From positions 1 through 64,000 of the forward strand of contig JANUWF010000059.1 in the NCBI GenBank assembly GCA_026120185.1: a stretch of 64,000 bases of DNA, given 5' to 3'. The DNA comes from Voacanga thouarsii. Lineage: Eukaryota > Streptophyta > Magnoliopsida > Gentianales > Apocynaceae. Made by a program: the position numbers and the translations under genes. The notes under the pieces are model-generated. The model had not been told where the DNA came from. It worked only from the letters and a program-made list of their open reading frames with translations, and searched no databases. Shown here piece by piece: positions 27,541-40,842 of the stretch (positions are counted from its first letter, which is position 1; every line of letters starts with the position of its first letter).

Positions 27541-29353
27541 TGACCGTTGGATTTGTTTAAAATGATAATAAAAGTGTTATGACTAAATTTGAGGATAATC
27601 AGATATATTTTGGCATGCAATCCAACAAATATCAACAAAAATACCGAAAACCTACAAGCATTTACAAAGATAGGCATTTCCAATTAATGATCCGACCGTT
27701 AGATTTATTTAAATTTCTATGAAAAATGTTACGGCTAAATTTGAAGATATCGGATATATTTTGGCCAGCAATCAAACAAATATCAACAAAAATATCGAAA
27801 ACCTAAAGCATTTACAAACATAGGCACTTTCAATTAATGATCCGACCATTCGATTTGTTTAAATTTCTAATAAATGTGTTATGACCAAATTTGAAGATAA
27901 TCGGATATATATTTTGGCATACAATCCACCAAATGCCTACAAAAAGACCGATAACTTATGGTGTTTACAAAGATAGTAACTTTCATTTAATGATCCGACC
28001 GTTAGATTTATTTAAATTGTTATGAAAAGTGTATTACCATGTTTGAATATAATCGGATATATTTTGGTAAGCAATCCAACAAATGTCTATAAAAAGACCG
28101 AAAACCTAAGGCATTTACAAACATAGGCACTTTCAATTAATGATCTGACCGTTAGATTTGTTTAAATTGCAAATAAAAGTGTTGTGACAAAATTTGAAGA
28201 TAATCGGATATATTTTGGCATGTAATCCAACAAATATCAACAAAAATAACGAAAACCTAAGGCATTCACAAACATAGGTACTTTCAATTAATAATCCGAC
28301 CGTTAGATTTGTTTAAATTGCTAATAAAAGTGTAATTACCGTATATGAAGATAATCGAATGTATTTTGGCGTGCAATCCTACAAATATTAATAAAAATAC
28401 CGAAAACCTATGGCATTTACGAACATAGGCACTTACAATTAATGATTCGATCGTTAGATTTGTTTAAATTGCTATGAAAAGTGGTATGACCAAATTTGAA
28501 GATAATCGGATATATTTTGACATGCAATCCAACAAATATCAACAAAAAAACCGAAAACCTAAGGCATTCACAAACATAGGCACTTTCAATTAATGATCCG
28601 ACCGCTAGATTTGTTTAAATTGTTATTAAAAGTGTTATGACAGTGGTTGAATATAATCGGATATATTTTGGCATACATTCCACCAAATGGCTACAAAAAG
28701 ACCGATAACCTATGGTGTTTACAAAGATAGTAACTTTCATTTAATGATCCGATCCGTTAGATTTATTTAAATTGTTATGAAAAGTGTATTACCATATTTG
28801 AATATAATCGGATATATTTTGGTAAGCAATCCAACAAATGTCTATAAAAAGACCGAAAACCTAAGGCATTTACAAACATAGGCACTTTCAATTAATGATC
28901 TGACCGTTAGATTTGTTTAAATTGCAAATAAAAGTGTTGTGACAAAATTTGAAGATAATCGGATATATTTTGGCATGCAATCCAACAAATATCAACAAAA
29001 ATAACGAAAACCTAATACATTCACAAACATAGGCACTTTCAATTAATGATCCGACCGTTAGATTTATTTAAATTTCTAATAAAAGTGTGATGACCAAATT
29101 TGAAGATAATTAGATATATTTTGGCCTGCAATCCAACCAATATAAACAAAAATATCGAAAACCTAAGGCATTCACGAACATAGGCACTTACAATTAATGA
29201 TTCGACCGTTAGATTTGTTTAAATTCCTATTCAAAGTGTTATGACCAAATTTGAAGATAATCGGATATATTTTGGCTTTCAATCCAATAAATATGAACAA
29301 AAATATATAAAACCTAAGGCATTTACAAATATAGGCACTTTAAATTAATGATC
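27541..29353 (+). repeat. Expanded HOR unit, 12 monomers
   Basis: The unit is 1813 bp: M1-M7, M10 (about 28599), M4, M5, M8, M9. M6-M7 are missing after the second M5. The left seven monomers pair with 14026-15082. From about 28622 on, the sequence departs from the upstream copy, which marks the right end of the large duplication. Confidence 0.85.
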
Positions 29354-32300
29354 CGACCGTTGGATTTGTTTAAAATGATAATAAAAGTGTTATGACTAAA
29401 TTTGAGGATAATCGGATATATTTTGGCATGCAATCCAACAAATATCAACAAAAATACCGAAAACCTACAGACATTTACAAAGATAGGCATTTCCAATTAA
29501 TGATCCGACCGTTAGATTTATTTAAATTTCTATGAAAAATGTTACGACTAAATTTGAAGATATCGGATATATTTTGGCAAGCAATCAAACAAATATCAAC
29601 AAAAATACCGAAAACCTAAGGCATTTACAAACATAGGCACTTTCAATTAATGATCCGACCATTCGATTTGTTTAAATTTCTAATAAATGTGTTATGACCA
29701 AATTTGAAGATAATCGGATATATATTTGGCATACAATCCACCAAATGCCTACAAAAAGACCGATAACCTATGGTGTTTACAAAGATAGTAACTTTCATTT
29801 AATGATCCGACCGTTAGATTTATTTAAATTGTTATGAAAAGTGTATTACCATGTTTGAATATAATCGGATATATTTTGGTAAGCAATCCAACAAATGTTT
29901 ATCAAAAGTACCGAAAACCTAAGGCATTTACAAACATAGGCACTTTCAATTAATGATTCGACCGTTAGATTTGTTTAAATTGCTAATAAAAGTGTTGTGA
30001 CAAAATTTGAAGATAATCGGATATATTTTGGCATGCAATCCAACAAATATCAACAAAAATAACGAAAACCTAAGGCATTCACAAACATAGGCACTTTCAA
30101 TTAATGATCCGACCGTTAGATTTATTTAAATTTCTAATAAAAGTGTGATGACCAAATTTGAAGATAATCGGATATATTTTGGCATGCAATCCAACAAATA
30201 TAAACAAAAATATCGAAAACCTATGGCATTCACGAACATAGACACTTACAATTAATGATTCGACCGTTAGATTTGTTTAAATTCCTATTAAAAGTGTTAT
30301 GACCAAACTTGAAGATAATCGGATATATTTTGGCATGCAATCCAATAAATATGAACAAAAATATATAAAACCTAAGGCATTTACAAAAATAGACACTTTA
30401 AATTAATGATCTGACCGTTAGATTTATTTAAATTGCTTTGAAAAATGTTACGAGATAATATGAAGATATCGGATATATTTTGGCCTGCAATCCAACAAAT
30501 GTCAACAAAAATATCGAAAACCTAAGGCATTTACAAACATATGCACTTTCAATTAATGATCCGACATTTCGATTTGGTTAAATTGCTAATAAAAGTGTTA
30601 TTACCAAATTTGAAAATAACCGGATATATTTTGGCTTGCAACCCAACAAATATTAACAAAAATAACGAAAACCTAAGGCATTCACAAACATAGGCACTTT
30701 CAATTAATGATCCGACCGTTAGATTTGTTTAAATTTCTAATAAATGTGTTATGACCAAATTTGAATATAATCGGATATATTTTGGCATACAATCCACCAA
30801 ATGCCTACAAAAAGACCGATAACCTATGGTGTTTACAAAGATAGTAACTTTCATTTAATGATCCGATCGTTAGATTTATTTAAATTGTTATGAAAAGTGT
30901 ATTACCATGTTTGAATATAATCGGATATATTTTGGTAAGCAATCCAACAAATGTCTATAAAAAGACCGAAAACCTAAGGCATTTACAAACATAGGCACTT
31001 TCAATTAATGATCTGACCGTTAGATTTGTTTAAATTGCAAATAAAAGTGTTGTGACAAAATTTGAAGATAATCGGATATATTTTGGCATGTAATCCAACA
31101 AATATCAACAAAAATAACGAAAACCTAAGGCATTCACAAACATAGGTACTTTCAATTAATGATCCGACCGTTAGATTTTTTTAAATTGCTAATAAAAGTA
31201 TAATTACCATATATGAAAATAATCGAATGTATTTTGGCGTGCAATCCAACAAATATTAACAAAAATACCGAAAACCTAAGGCATTTACGAACATAGGCAC
31301 TTACAATTAATGATTCGACCGTTAGATTTGTTTAAATTGCTATGAAAAGTGGTATGACCAAATTTGAAGATAATCGGATATATTTTGACACGCAATCCAA
31401 CAAATATCAACAAAAAAACCGAAAACCTAAGGCATTCACAAACATAGGCACTTTCAATTAATGATCCGACCGTTAGATTTATTTAAATTTCTAATAAAAG
31501 TGTGATGACCAAATTTGAAGATAATTGGATATATTTTGGCATGCAATCCAACAAATATAAACAAAAATATCGAAAACCTATGGCATTCACGAACATAGAC
31601 ACTTACAATTAATGATTCGACCGTTAGATTTGTTTAAATTCCTATTAAAAGTGTTATGACCAAACTTGAAGATAATCGGATATATTTTGGCATGCAATCC
31701 AATAAATATGAACAAAAATATATAAAACCTAAGGCATTTACAAATATAGACACTTTAAATTAATGATCTGACCGTTAGATTTATTTAAATTGCTTTGAAA
31801 AATGTTACAAGATAATATGAAGATATCGGATATATTTTGGCCTGCAATCCAACAAATGTCAACAAAAATATCGAAAACCTAAGGCATTTACAAACATATG
31901 CACTTTCAATTAATGATCCGACCTTTCGATTTGGTTAAATTGCTAATAAAAGTGTTATTACCAAATTTGAAAATAACCGGATATATTTTGGCTTGCAACC
32001 CAACAAATATTAACAAAAATAACGAAAACCTAAGGCATTCACAAACATAGGCACTTTCAATTAATGATCCGACCGCTAGATTTGTATAATTTGTTATTAA
32101 AAGTGTTATGACAGTGGTTGAATATAATCGGATATATTTTGGCATACATTCCACCAAATGCCTACAAAAAGACCGATAACCTATGGTGTTTACAAATATA
32201 GCAGCTTTCATTTAATGATCCGACCGTTATATTTATTTAAATTGTTATGAAAAGTGTATTACCATGTTTGAATATAATCGGATATATTTTGGTAAGCAAT

Positions 32301-33124
32301 CCGACAAAAGTTTATAAAAAGACCGAAAACCTTAGGCATTTACAAACATAGGCACTTTCAATTAATGATCTGACTGTTAAATTTGTTTAAATTGCAAATA
32401 AAAGTGTTGTGACAAAATTTGAAGATAATCGGATATATTTTGGCATGTAATCCAACAAATATCAACAAAAATAACGAAAACCTAAGACATTCACAAACAT
32501 AGGTACTTTCAATTAATGATCCGACCGTTAGATTTGTTTAAATTGCTAATAAAAGTATAATTACCATATATGAAGATAATCGAATGTATTTTGGCGTGCA
32601 ATCCATCAAATATTAACAAAAATACCGAAAACATAAGGCATTTACGAACATAGGCACTTACAATTAATGATTCGACCGTTTGATTTGTTTAAATTGCTAT
32701 GAAAAGTGATATGACCAAATTTGAAGATAATCGGACATATTTTGGCATGCAATCCAACAAATATCAACAAAAAACCGAAAACCTAAGGCATTCACAAACA
32801 TAGGCACATTCAATTAATGATCCGACCGTTAGATTTATTTAAATTTCTAATAAAAGTGTGATGACCAAATTTGAAGATAATCAGATATATTTTTGCATGC
32901 AATCCAACAAATATAAACAAAAATATCAAAAACCTAATGCATTCACGAACATAGGCACTTACAATTAATGATTCGACCGTTAGATTTGTTTAAATTCCTA
33001 TTAAAAGTGTTATGACCAAACTTGAAGATAATCGGATATATTTTGGCACGCAATTCAATAAATATGAACAAAAATATATAAAACCTAAGGCATTTACAAA
33101 TATAGACACTTTAAATTAATGATC
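29354..33124 (+). repeat. Compound HOR segment, 25 monomers
   Basis: The segment is 3771 bp between M1 anchors. The order is M1-M5, M8, M9, an M2 variant (TTACGAGATAATATG, about 30413), M11 (about 30562), M3-M9, the M2 variant again (about 31768), M11, M10, M4-M9. The M2variant-M11 pair is diagnostic of the right part of zone A and returns at about 34030 and 35243. A minus-strand frame of 101 codons (31906-32211), the longest in the window, is a chance result of the M11-M10 junction. Confidence 0.83.
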
Positions 33125-35844
33125 TGACCGTTGGATTTGTTTAAAATGATAATAAAAGTGTTATGACTAAATTTGAGGATAATCAGATATATTTTGGCAT
33201 GCAATCCAACAAATATCAACAAAAATACCGAAAACCTACAACATTTACAAAGATAGGCATTTCCAATTAATGATCCGACCGTTAGATTTATTTAAATTTC
33301 TATGAAAAATGTTACGACTAAATTTGAAGATATCGGATATATTTTGGCCTGCAATCAAACAAATATCAACAAAAATACCGAAAACCTAAGGCATTTACAA
33401 ACATAGGCACTTTCTATTAATGATCCGACCTTTCGATTTGTTTAAATTTCTAATAAATGTGTTATGACCAAATTTGAAGATAATCAGATATATATTTTGG
33501 CATACAATCCACCAAATGCCTACAAAAAGACCGATAACCTATGGTGTTTACAAAGATAGTAACTTTCATTTAATGATCCGCCCGTTAGATTTATTTAAAT
33601 TGTTATGAAAAGTGTATTACCATGTTTGAATATAATCGGATATATTTTGGTAAGCAATCCGACAAAAGTTTATAAAAAGACCGAAAACCTAAGGCATTTA
33701 CAAACATAGGCACTTTCAATTAATGATCTGACTGTTAAATTTGTTTAAATTGCAAATAAAAGTGTTGTGACAAAATTTGAAGATAATCGGATATATTTTG
33801 GCATGCAATCTAACAAATATCAACAAAAATAACGAAAACCTAAGGCATTCACAAACATAGGCACTTTCAATTAATGATCCGACCTTTAGATTTATTTAAA
33901 TTTCTAATAAAAGAGTGATGACCAAATTTGAAGATAATCGGATATATTTTGGCATGCAATCCAACAAATATAAACAAAAATATCGAAAACCTAAGGCATT
34001 TACGAACATTGGCACTTATAATTAATGATTCGACCGTTAGATTTATTTAAATTGCTACGAAAAATGTTACGAGATAATTTGAAGATAATCGGATATATTT
34101 TGGCCTGCAATCCAACAAATGTCAACAAAAATATCGAAAACCTAAGGCATTTACAAACATAGGCACTTTCAATTAATGATCCGACCTTTCGATTTGGTTA
34201 AATTGCTAATAAAAGTGTTATTACCAAATTTGAAAACAACCGGATATATTTTGGCTTGCAACCCAACAAATATCAACAAAAATAACGAAAACCTAAGGCA
34301 TTCACAAACATAGGCACTTTCGATTAATGATCCGACCGTTAGATTTGTTTAAATTGTTATGAAAAGTGTTATGACAATGGTTGAATATAATCGGATATAT
34401 TTTGACATATAATCCACCAAATGCCTACAAAAAGACCGATAACCTATGGTGTTTACAAAGATAGTAACTTTCATTTAATGATCCGACTGTTAGATTTATT
34501 TAAATTGTTATGAAAAGTGAATTACCATGTTTGAATATAATCGGATATATTTTGGTAAGCAATCCAACAAATGTCTATAAAAAGACAGAAAACCTAAGGC
34601 ATTTACAAACATAGGCACTTTCAATTAATGATCCGACCGTTAGATTTCTTTAAATTGCTAATAAAAGTGTTGTGACAAATTTTGAAGATAATCGGATATA
34701 TTTTGGCATGTAATCCAACAAAAAATATCAACAAAAATATCGAAAACCTAAGGCATTTACGAACATAGACACTTACAATTAATGATTCGACCGTTAGATT
34801 TGTTTAAATTGCTATGAAAAGTGGTATGACCAAATTTGAAGATAATCGGACATATTTTGGCAATCAATCCAACAAATATCAACAAAAAAACCGAAAACCT
34901 AAGGCATTCACAAACATAGGCACTTTCAATAAATGATCCGACCGTTAGATTTTTTTAAATTTCTAATAAAAGTGTGATGACCAAATTTGAAGATAATCGG
35001 ATATATTTTGGCATGCAATCCAACAAATATAAACAAAAATATCGAAAACCTAAGGCATTCACGAACATAGGCACTTACAATTATTGATTCGACCGTTAGA
35101 TTTGTTTAAATTCTTATTAAAAGTGTTATGACCAGATTTGAAGATAATCGGATATATTTTGGTATGCAATCCAATAAATATCAACAAAAATATCGAAAAC
35201 CTAAGGCATTTACAAACTTAGGCCCTTCCAATTAATGATCCGACAGTTAAATTTATTTAAATTGCTATGAAAAATGTTACGAGTAAATTTGAAGATATCG
35301 GATATATTTTGGCCTGCAGTCCAACAAATGTCAAGAAAAATATCGAAAACCTAAGGCATTTACAAACATAGGCACTTTCAATTAATGATCCGACCTTTCG
35401 ATTTGGTTAAATTGCTAATAAAAGTGTTATGACCAAATTTGAAGATAACCGGATATATTTTGGCATGCAATCCAACAAATATCAACAAAAATACCGAAAA
35501 CCTAAGGCATTTACAAACATAGGCACTTTCAATTAATGATCCGACCGTTAGATTTGTTTAAATTGCTATGAAAAGTGTTATGACAATAATTTGAAGATAA
35601 TCGGATATATTTTGGCATACAATCCACCAAATGCCTACAAAAAGACCGAAAACCTATGGTATTTACAAAGATAGTAACTTTCATTTAATGATCCGACCGT
35701 TAGATTTATTTAAATTGTTATGAAAAGTGTTATTACCATGTTTGAATATAATCGGATATATTTTGGTATGCAATCCAACAAATGTCTATAAAAAGACCGA
35801 AAACCTAAGGCATTTACAAACATAGGCACTTTCAATTAATGATC
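33125..35844 (+). repeat. Right end of zone A, 18 mixed monomers
   Basis: The order is M1-M5, M8, M2 variant, M11, M10, M4, an M5/M6 hybrid (about 34636), M7, M8, M9, M2 variant, M11, an M3/M10-like monomer and M4. No complete nine-monomer unit is present. Toward the right the monomers lose type-specific changes and approach the consensus, so the border with zone B is gradual over one or two kilobases. Confidence 0.8.
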
Positions 35845-38800
35845 CGACCGTTAGATTTGTTTAAATTGCTAATAAAAGTGTTATGACAAAATTTGAAGAT
35901 AATCGGATATATTTTGGCATGTAATCCAACAAATATCAACAAAAATAACGAAAACCTAAGGCATTCACAAACATAGGCACTTTCAATTAATGATCCGACT
36001 GTTAGATTTGTTTAAATTGCTATTAAAAGTGTTATGACCAAATTTGAAGATAATCGGATATATTTTGGCATGCAATCCAACAAATATCAACAAAAATATC
36101 GAAAACCTAAGGCATTTACAAACATAGGCACTTTCAATTAATGATCCGACCGTTAGATTTGTTTAAATTGCTAATGAAAAGTGTTATGACCAAATTTGAA
36201 GATAATCGGATATATTTTGGCATGCAATCCAACAAATATCAACAAAAATACCGAAAACCTAAGGCATTTACAAACATAGGCACTTTCAATTAATGATCCG
36301 ACCGTTAGATTTGTTTAAATTGCTAATAAAAGTGTTATGACCAAATTTGAAGATAATCGGATATATTTTGGCATGCAATCCAACAAATATCAACAAAAAT
36401 ATCGAAAACCTAAGGCATTTACAAACATAGGCACTTTCAATTAATGATCCGACCGTTAGATTTGTTTAAATTGCTAATAAAAGTGTTATGACCAAATTTG
36501 AAGATAATCGGATATATTTTGGCATGCAATCCAACAAATATCAACAAAAATACCGAAAACCTAAGGCATTTACAAAGATAGGCACTTTCAATTAATGATC
36601 CGACCGTTAGATTTGTTTAAATTGCTATGAAAAGTGTTATGACCAAATTTGAAGATAATCGGATATATTTTGGCATGCAATCCAACAAATATCAACAAAA
36701 ATACCGAAAACCTAAGGCATTTACAAACATAGGCACTTTCAATTAATGATCCGACCGTTAGATTTGTTTAAATTGCTAATAAAAGTGTTATGACCAAATT
36801 TGAAGATAATCGGATATATTTTGGCATGCAATCCAACAAATATCAACAAAAATAACGAAAACCTAAGGCATTTACAAACATAGGCACTTTCAATTAATGA
36901 TCCGACCGTTAGATTTGTTTAAATTGCTAATAAAAGTGTTATGACCAAATTTGAAGATAATCGGATATATTTTGGCATGCAATCCAACAAATATTAACAA
37001 AAATACCGAAAACCTAAGGCATTTACGAACATAGGCACTTACAATTAATGATTCGACCGTTAGATTTGTTTAAATTGCTAATGAAAAGTGTTATGACCAA
37101 ATTTGAAGATAATCGGATATATTTTGGCATGCAATCCAACAAATATCAACAAAAATACCGAAAACCTAAGGCATTTACAAACATAGGCACTTTCAATTAA
37201 TGATCCGACCGTTAGATTTGTTTAAATTGCTAATAAAAGTGTTATGACCAAATTTGAAGATAATCGGATATATTTTGGCATGCAATCCAACAAATATCAA
37301 CAAAAATATCGAAAACCTAAGGCATTTACAAACATAGGCACTTTCAATTAATGATCCGACCGTTAGATTTGTTTAAATTGTTATTAAAAGTGTTATGACC
37401 AAATTTGAAGATAATCGGATATATTTTGGCATGCAATCCAACAAATATCAACAAAAATACCGAAAACCTAAGGCATTTACAAACATAGGCACTTTCAATT
37501 AATGATCCGACCGTTAGATTTGTTTAAATTGCTAATGAAAAGTGTTATGACCAAATTTGAAGATAATCGGATATATTTTGGCATGCAATCCAACAAATAT
37601 CAACAAAAATAACGAAAACCTAAGGCATTTACAAACATAGGCACTTTCAATTAATGATCCGACCGTTAGATTTGTTTAAATTGCTAATAAAAGTGTTATG
37701 ACCAAATTTGAAGATAATCGGATATATTTTGGCATGCAATCCAACAAATATCAACAAAAATACCGAAAACCTAAGGCATTTACAAACATAGGCACTTTCA
37801 ATTAATGATCCGACCGTTAGATTTGTTTAAATTGCTAATGAAAAGTGTTATGACCAAATTTGAAGATAATCGGATATATTTTGGCATGCAATCCAACAAA
37901 TATCAACAAAAATACCGAAAACCTAAGGCATTTACAAACATAGGCACTTTCAATTAATGATCCGACCGTTAGATTTGTTTAAATTGCTAATAAAAGTGTT
38001 ATGACCAAATTTGAAGATAATCGGATATATTTTGGCATGCAATCCAACAAATATCAACAAAAATACCGAAAACCTAAGGCATTTACAAACATAGGCACTT
38101 TCAATTAATGATCCGACCGTTAGATTTGTTTAAATTGCTAATAAAAGTGTTATGACCAAATTTGAAGATAATCGGATATATTTTGGCATGCAATCCAACA
38201 AATATCAACAAAAATACCGAAAACCTAAGGCATTTACAAACATAGGCACTTTCAATTAATGATCCGACCGTTAGATTTGTTTAAATTGCTAATGAAAAGT
38301 GTTATGACCAAATTTGAAGATAATCGGATATATTTTGGCATGCAATCCAACAAATATCAACAAAAATACCGAAAACCTAAGGCATTTACAAACATAGGCA
38401 CTTTCAATTAATGATCCGACCGTTAGATTTGTTTAAATTGCTAATAAAAGTGTTATGACCAAATTTGAAGATAATCGGATATATTTTGGCATGCAATCCA
38501 ACAAATATCAACAAAAATACCGAAAACCTAAGGCATTTACAAACATAGGCACTTTCAATTAATGATCCGACCGTTAGATTTGTTTAAATTGCTAATAAAA
38601 GTGTTATGACCAAATTTGAAGATAATCGGATATATTTTGGCATGCAATCCAACAAATGTCTACAAAAAGACCGAAAACCTATGGCATTTACAAAGATAGT
38701 AACTTTCATTTAATGATCCGACCGTTAGATTTATTTAAATTGTTAATGAAAAGTGTTATTACCATGTTTGAATATAATCGGATATATTTTGGTATGCAAT

Positions 38801-40842
38801 CCAACAAATGTCGATAAAAAGACCGAAAACCTAAGGCATTTACAAACATAGGCACTTTCAATTAATGATCCGACCGTTAGATTTGTTTAAATTGCTAATA
38901 AAAGTATAATTACCATATATGAAGATAATCGAATGTATTTTGGCGTGCAATCCAACAAATATTAACAAAAATACCGAAAACCTAAGGCATTTACGAACAT
39001 AGGCACTTACAATTAATGATTCGACCGTTAGATTTGTTTAAATTGCTAATGAAAAGTGTTATGACCAAATTTGAAGATAATCGGATATATTTTGACATGC
39101 AATCCAACAAATATCAACAAAAATACCGAAAACCTAAGGCATTTACAAACATAGGCACTTTCAATTAATGATCCGACCGTTAGATTTGTTTAAATTGCTA
39201 ATAAAAGTGTTATGACCAAATTTGAAGATAATCGGATATATTTTGGCATGCAATCCAACAAATATTAACAAAAATACCGAAAACCTAAGGCATTTACAAA
39301 CATAGGCACTTTCAATTAATGATCCGACCGTTAGATTTGTTTAAATTGCTATGAAAAGTGTTATGACCAAATTTGAAGATAATCGGATATATTTTGGCAT
39401 GCAATCCAACAAATATCAACAAAAATACCGAAAACCTAAGGCATTTACAAACATAGGCACTTTCAATTAATGATCCGACCGTTAGATTTGTTTAAATTGT
39501 TAATGAAAAGTGTTATGACCAAATTTGAAGATAATCGGATATATTTTGGCATGCAATCCAACAAATGTCAACAAAAATACCGAAAACCTAAGGCATTTAC
39601 AAACATAGGCACTTTCAATTAATGATCCGACCGTTAGATTTGTTTAAATTGCTAATGAAAAGTGTTATGACCAAATTTGAAGATAATCGGATATATTTTG
39701 GTATGCAATCCAACAAATGTCAACAAAAATATCGAAAACCTAAGGCATTTACAAAGATATGTACACTTTCAATTAATGATCCGACCGTTAGATTTGTTTA
39801 AATTGCTAATAAAAGTGTTATGACCAAATTTGAAGATAATCGGATATATTTTGGCATGCAATCCAACAAATATCAACAAAAATAACGAAAACCTAAGGCA
39901 TTTACAAACATAGGTACTTTCAATTAATGATCCGACTGTTAGATTTGTTTAAATTGCTAATAAAAGTATAATTACCATATATGAAGATAATCGAATGTAT
40001 TTTGGCGTGCAATCCAACAAATATTAACAAAAATACCGAAAACCTAAGGCATTTACGAACATAGGCACTTACAATTAATGATTCGACTGTTAGATTTGTT
40101 TAAATTGCTATGAAAAGTGTTATGACCAAATTTGAAGATAATCGGATATATTTTGTCATGCAATCCAACAAATATCAACAAAAATACCGAAAACCTAAGG
40201 CATTTACAAACATAGGCACTTTCAATTAATGATCCAACCGTTAGATTTGTTTAAATTGCTAATAAAAGTGTTATGACCAAATTTGAAGATAATCGGATAT
40301 ATTTTGGCATGCAATACAACAAATATCAACAAAAATACCGAAAACCTAAGGCATTCACAAACATAGGCACTTTCAATTAATGATCCGACCGTTAGATTTG
40401 TTTAAATTGCTAATAAAAGTGTTATGACCAAATTTGAAGATAATCGGATATATTTTGGCATGCAATCCAACAAATATCAACAAAAATACCGAAAACCTAA
40501 GGCATTTACAAATATAGGCACTTTCAATTAATGATCCGATCGTTAGATTTGTTTAAATTGCTAATAAAAGTGTTATGACCAAATTTGAAGATAATCGAAT
40601 ATATTTTGGCATGCAATCCAACAAATATCAACAAAAATACCGAAAACCTAAGGCATTTACAAATATAGGTACTTTCAATTAATGATCCGACCGTTAGATT
40701 TGTTTAAATTGCTAATGAAAAGTGTTATTACCATATTTGAATATAATCGGATATATATTTTGGTATGCAATCCAACAAATATCTATAAAAAGTATCGAAA
40801 ACCTAAGGCATTTACAAACATAGGCAACTTTCAATTAATGAT
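35845..40842 (+). repeat. Zone B: homogenised array of about 33 near-consensus monomers
   Basis: Almost every monomer here matches the reference copy with zero to a few changes. The regular M1-M9 alternation is gone. Length differs mainly at one place, GCTAATAAAAG (151 bp), GCTAATGAAAAG (152) or GCTATGAAAAG (150). Exceptions are an M3-M4-like pair carrying GTCTACAAAAAGACCG (from about 38600), and M6-like monomers (GAATGTATTTTGGCGTG) near 38900 and 40000. High local identity suggests recent amplification or conversion. Whether this is the functional core of a centromere cannot be judged from sequence. Confidence 0.85.
36299..36449 (+). repeat. Reference 151-bp monomer (consensus-like copy)
   Basis: This copy is taken as the reference, and positions below are relative to its first base. 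It begins CGACCGTTAG (1-10). It carries the palindrome TTTAAA at 16-21, the length-variable stretch GCTAATAAAAG at about 24-34, GATATATTTTGG at 62-73, the palindrome GCATGC at 73-78, CGAAAACCTAAGGCAT at 105-120, and ATTAAT at 142-147. There are four CpG sites (1, 5, 60 and 105), which would be methylation targets in a plant or vertebrate. G+C is about 30%. I see no internal subrepeat within the monomer. The palindromes occur in most copies, so enzymes cutting at them should give a 151-bp ladder. Confidence 0.93.

Larger units (their letters stand above)
21420..28622 (+). repeat. Large segmental duplication inside the array, copy 2
   Basis: This is the partner of 7900-15106 at an offset of 13515-13521. 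The copies are not identical: differences include the four-base change in the chimera junction, GCGTACAATCC against GCATACAATCC in one M3, and several M7 alleles. The differences argue against a simple assembly duplication. The offset changes by six bases, mostly at the chimera. Confidence 0.85.
1..35844 (+). repeat. Zone A: higher-order repeat domain based on a nine-monomer unit
   Basis: Monomers fall into nine recurring types. M1: GTTGGATTTG, GAGGATAATCAG, CCTACAGCAT. M2: GATATCGGATAT and GCAATCAAAC. M3: CATTCGATTTG and CCTATGGTGTTT. M4: GGTAAGCAATCC with GTCTATMAAAAG. M5: GTTGTGACAAAATTTG and AATAACGAAAACC. M6: GAATGTATTTTGGCGTG, ending CTTACAATTAATGATT. M7: CAAAAAAACCG. M8: GTGTGATGACC and GATAATTGG. 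M9: CCTATTAAAAGTG and AAATATATAAAACC. The order M1 to M9 repeats with a period near 1357 bp (9 x 151 = 1359). M1 anchors (the base before GACCGTTGG) lie at 361, 964, 2624, 3981, 5337, 6393, 7752, 9866, 12669, 14026, 15840, 17198, 18556, 19915, 21273, 23387, 26184, 27541, 29354 and 33125. Some spacings depart from nine monomers; these are listed separately. Confidence 0.92.

Noticed and set aside
7900..28622. The 13.52-kb duplication as a pure assembly artefact
   Set aside because: The copies differ at several independent sites, including a four-base junction difference, and both ends merge into different monomer orders. An artefact cannot be fully excluded without reads.
31906..32211. Minus-strand open frame of 101 codons, the longest in the window
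   Set aside because: It is the antisense translation of two satellite monomers. The same peptide pieces (for example NLNKSNGRIIN before a stop) recur throughout the array, with frame shifts from the 151-bp period. There is no codon bias, conserved start or unique sequence.
361..33124. A CENP-B box of mammalian type
   Set aside because: The only similarity is GTTGGATTTG in M1. The rest of the 17-base box, in particular the CGGG end, is absent.
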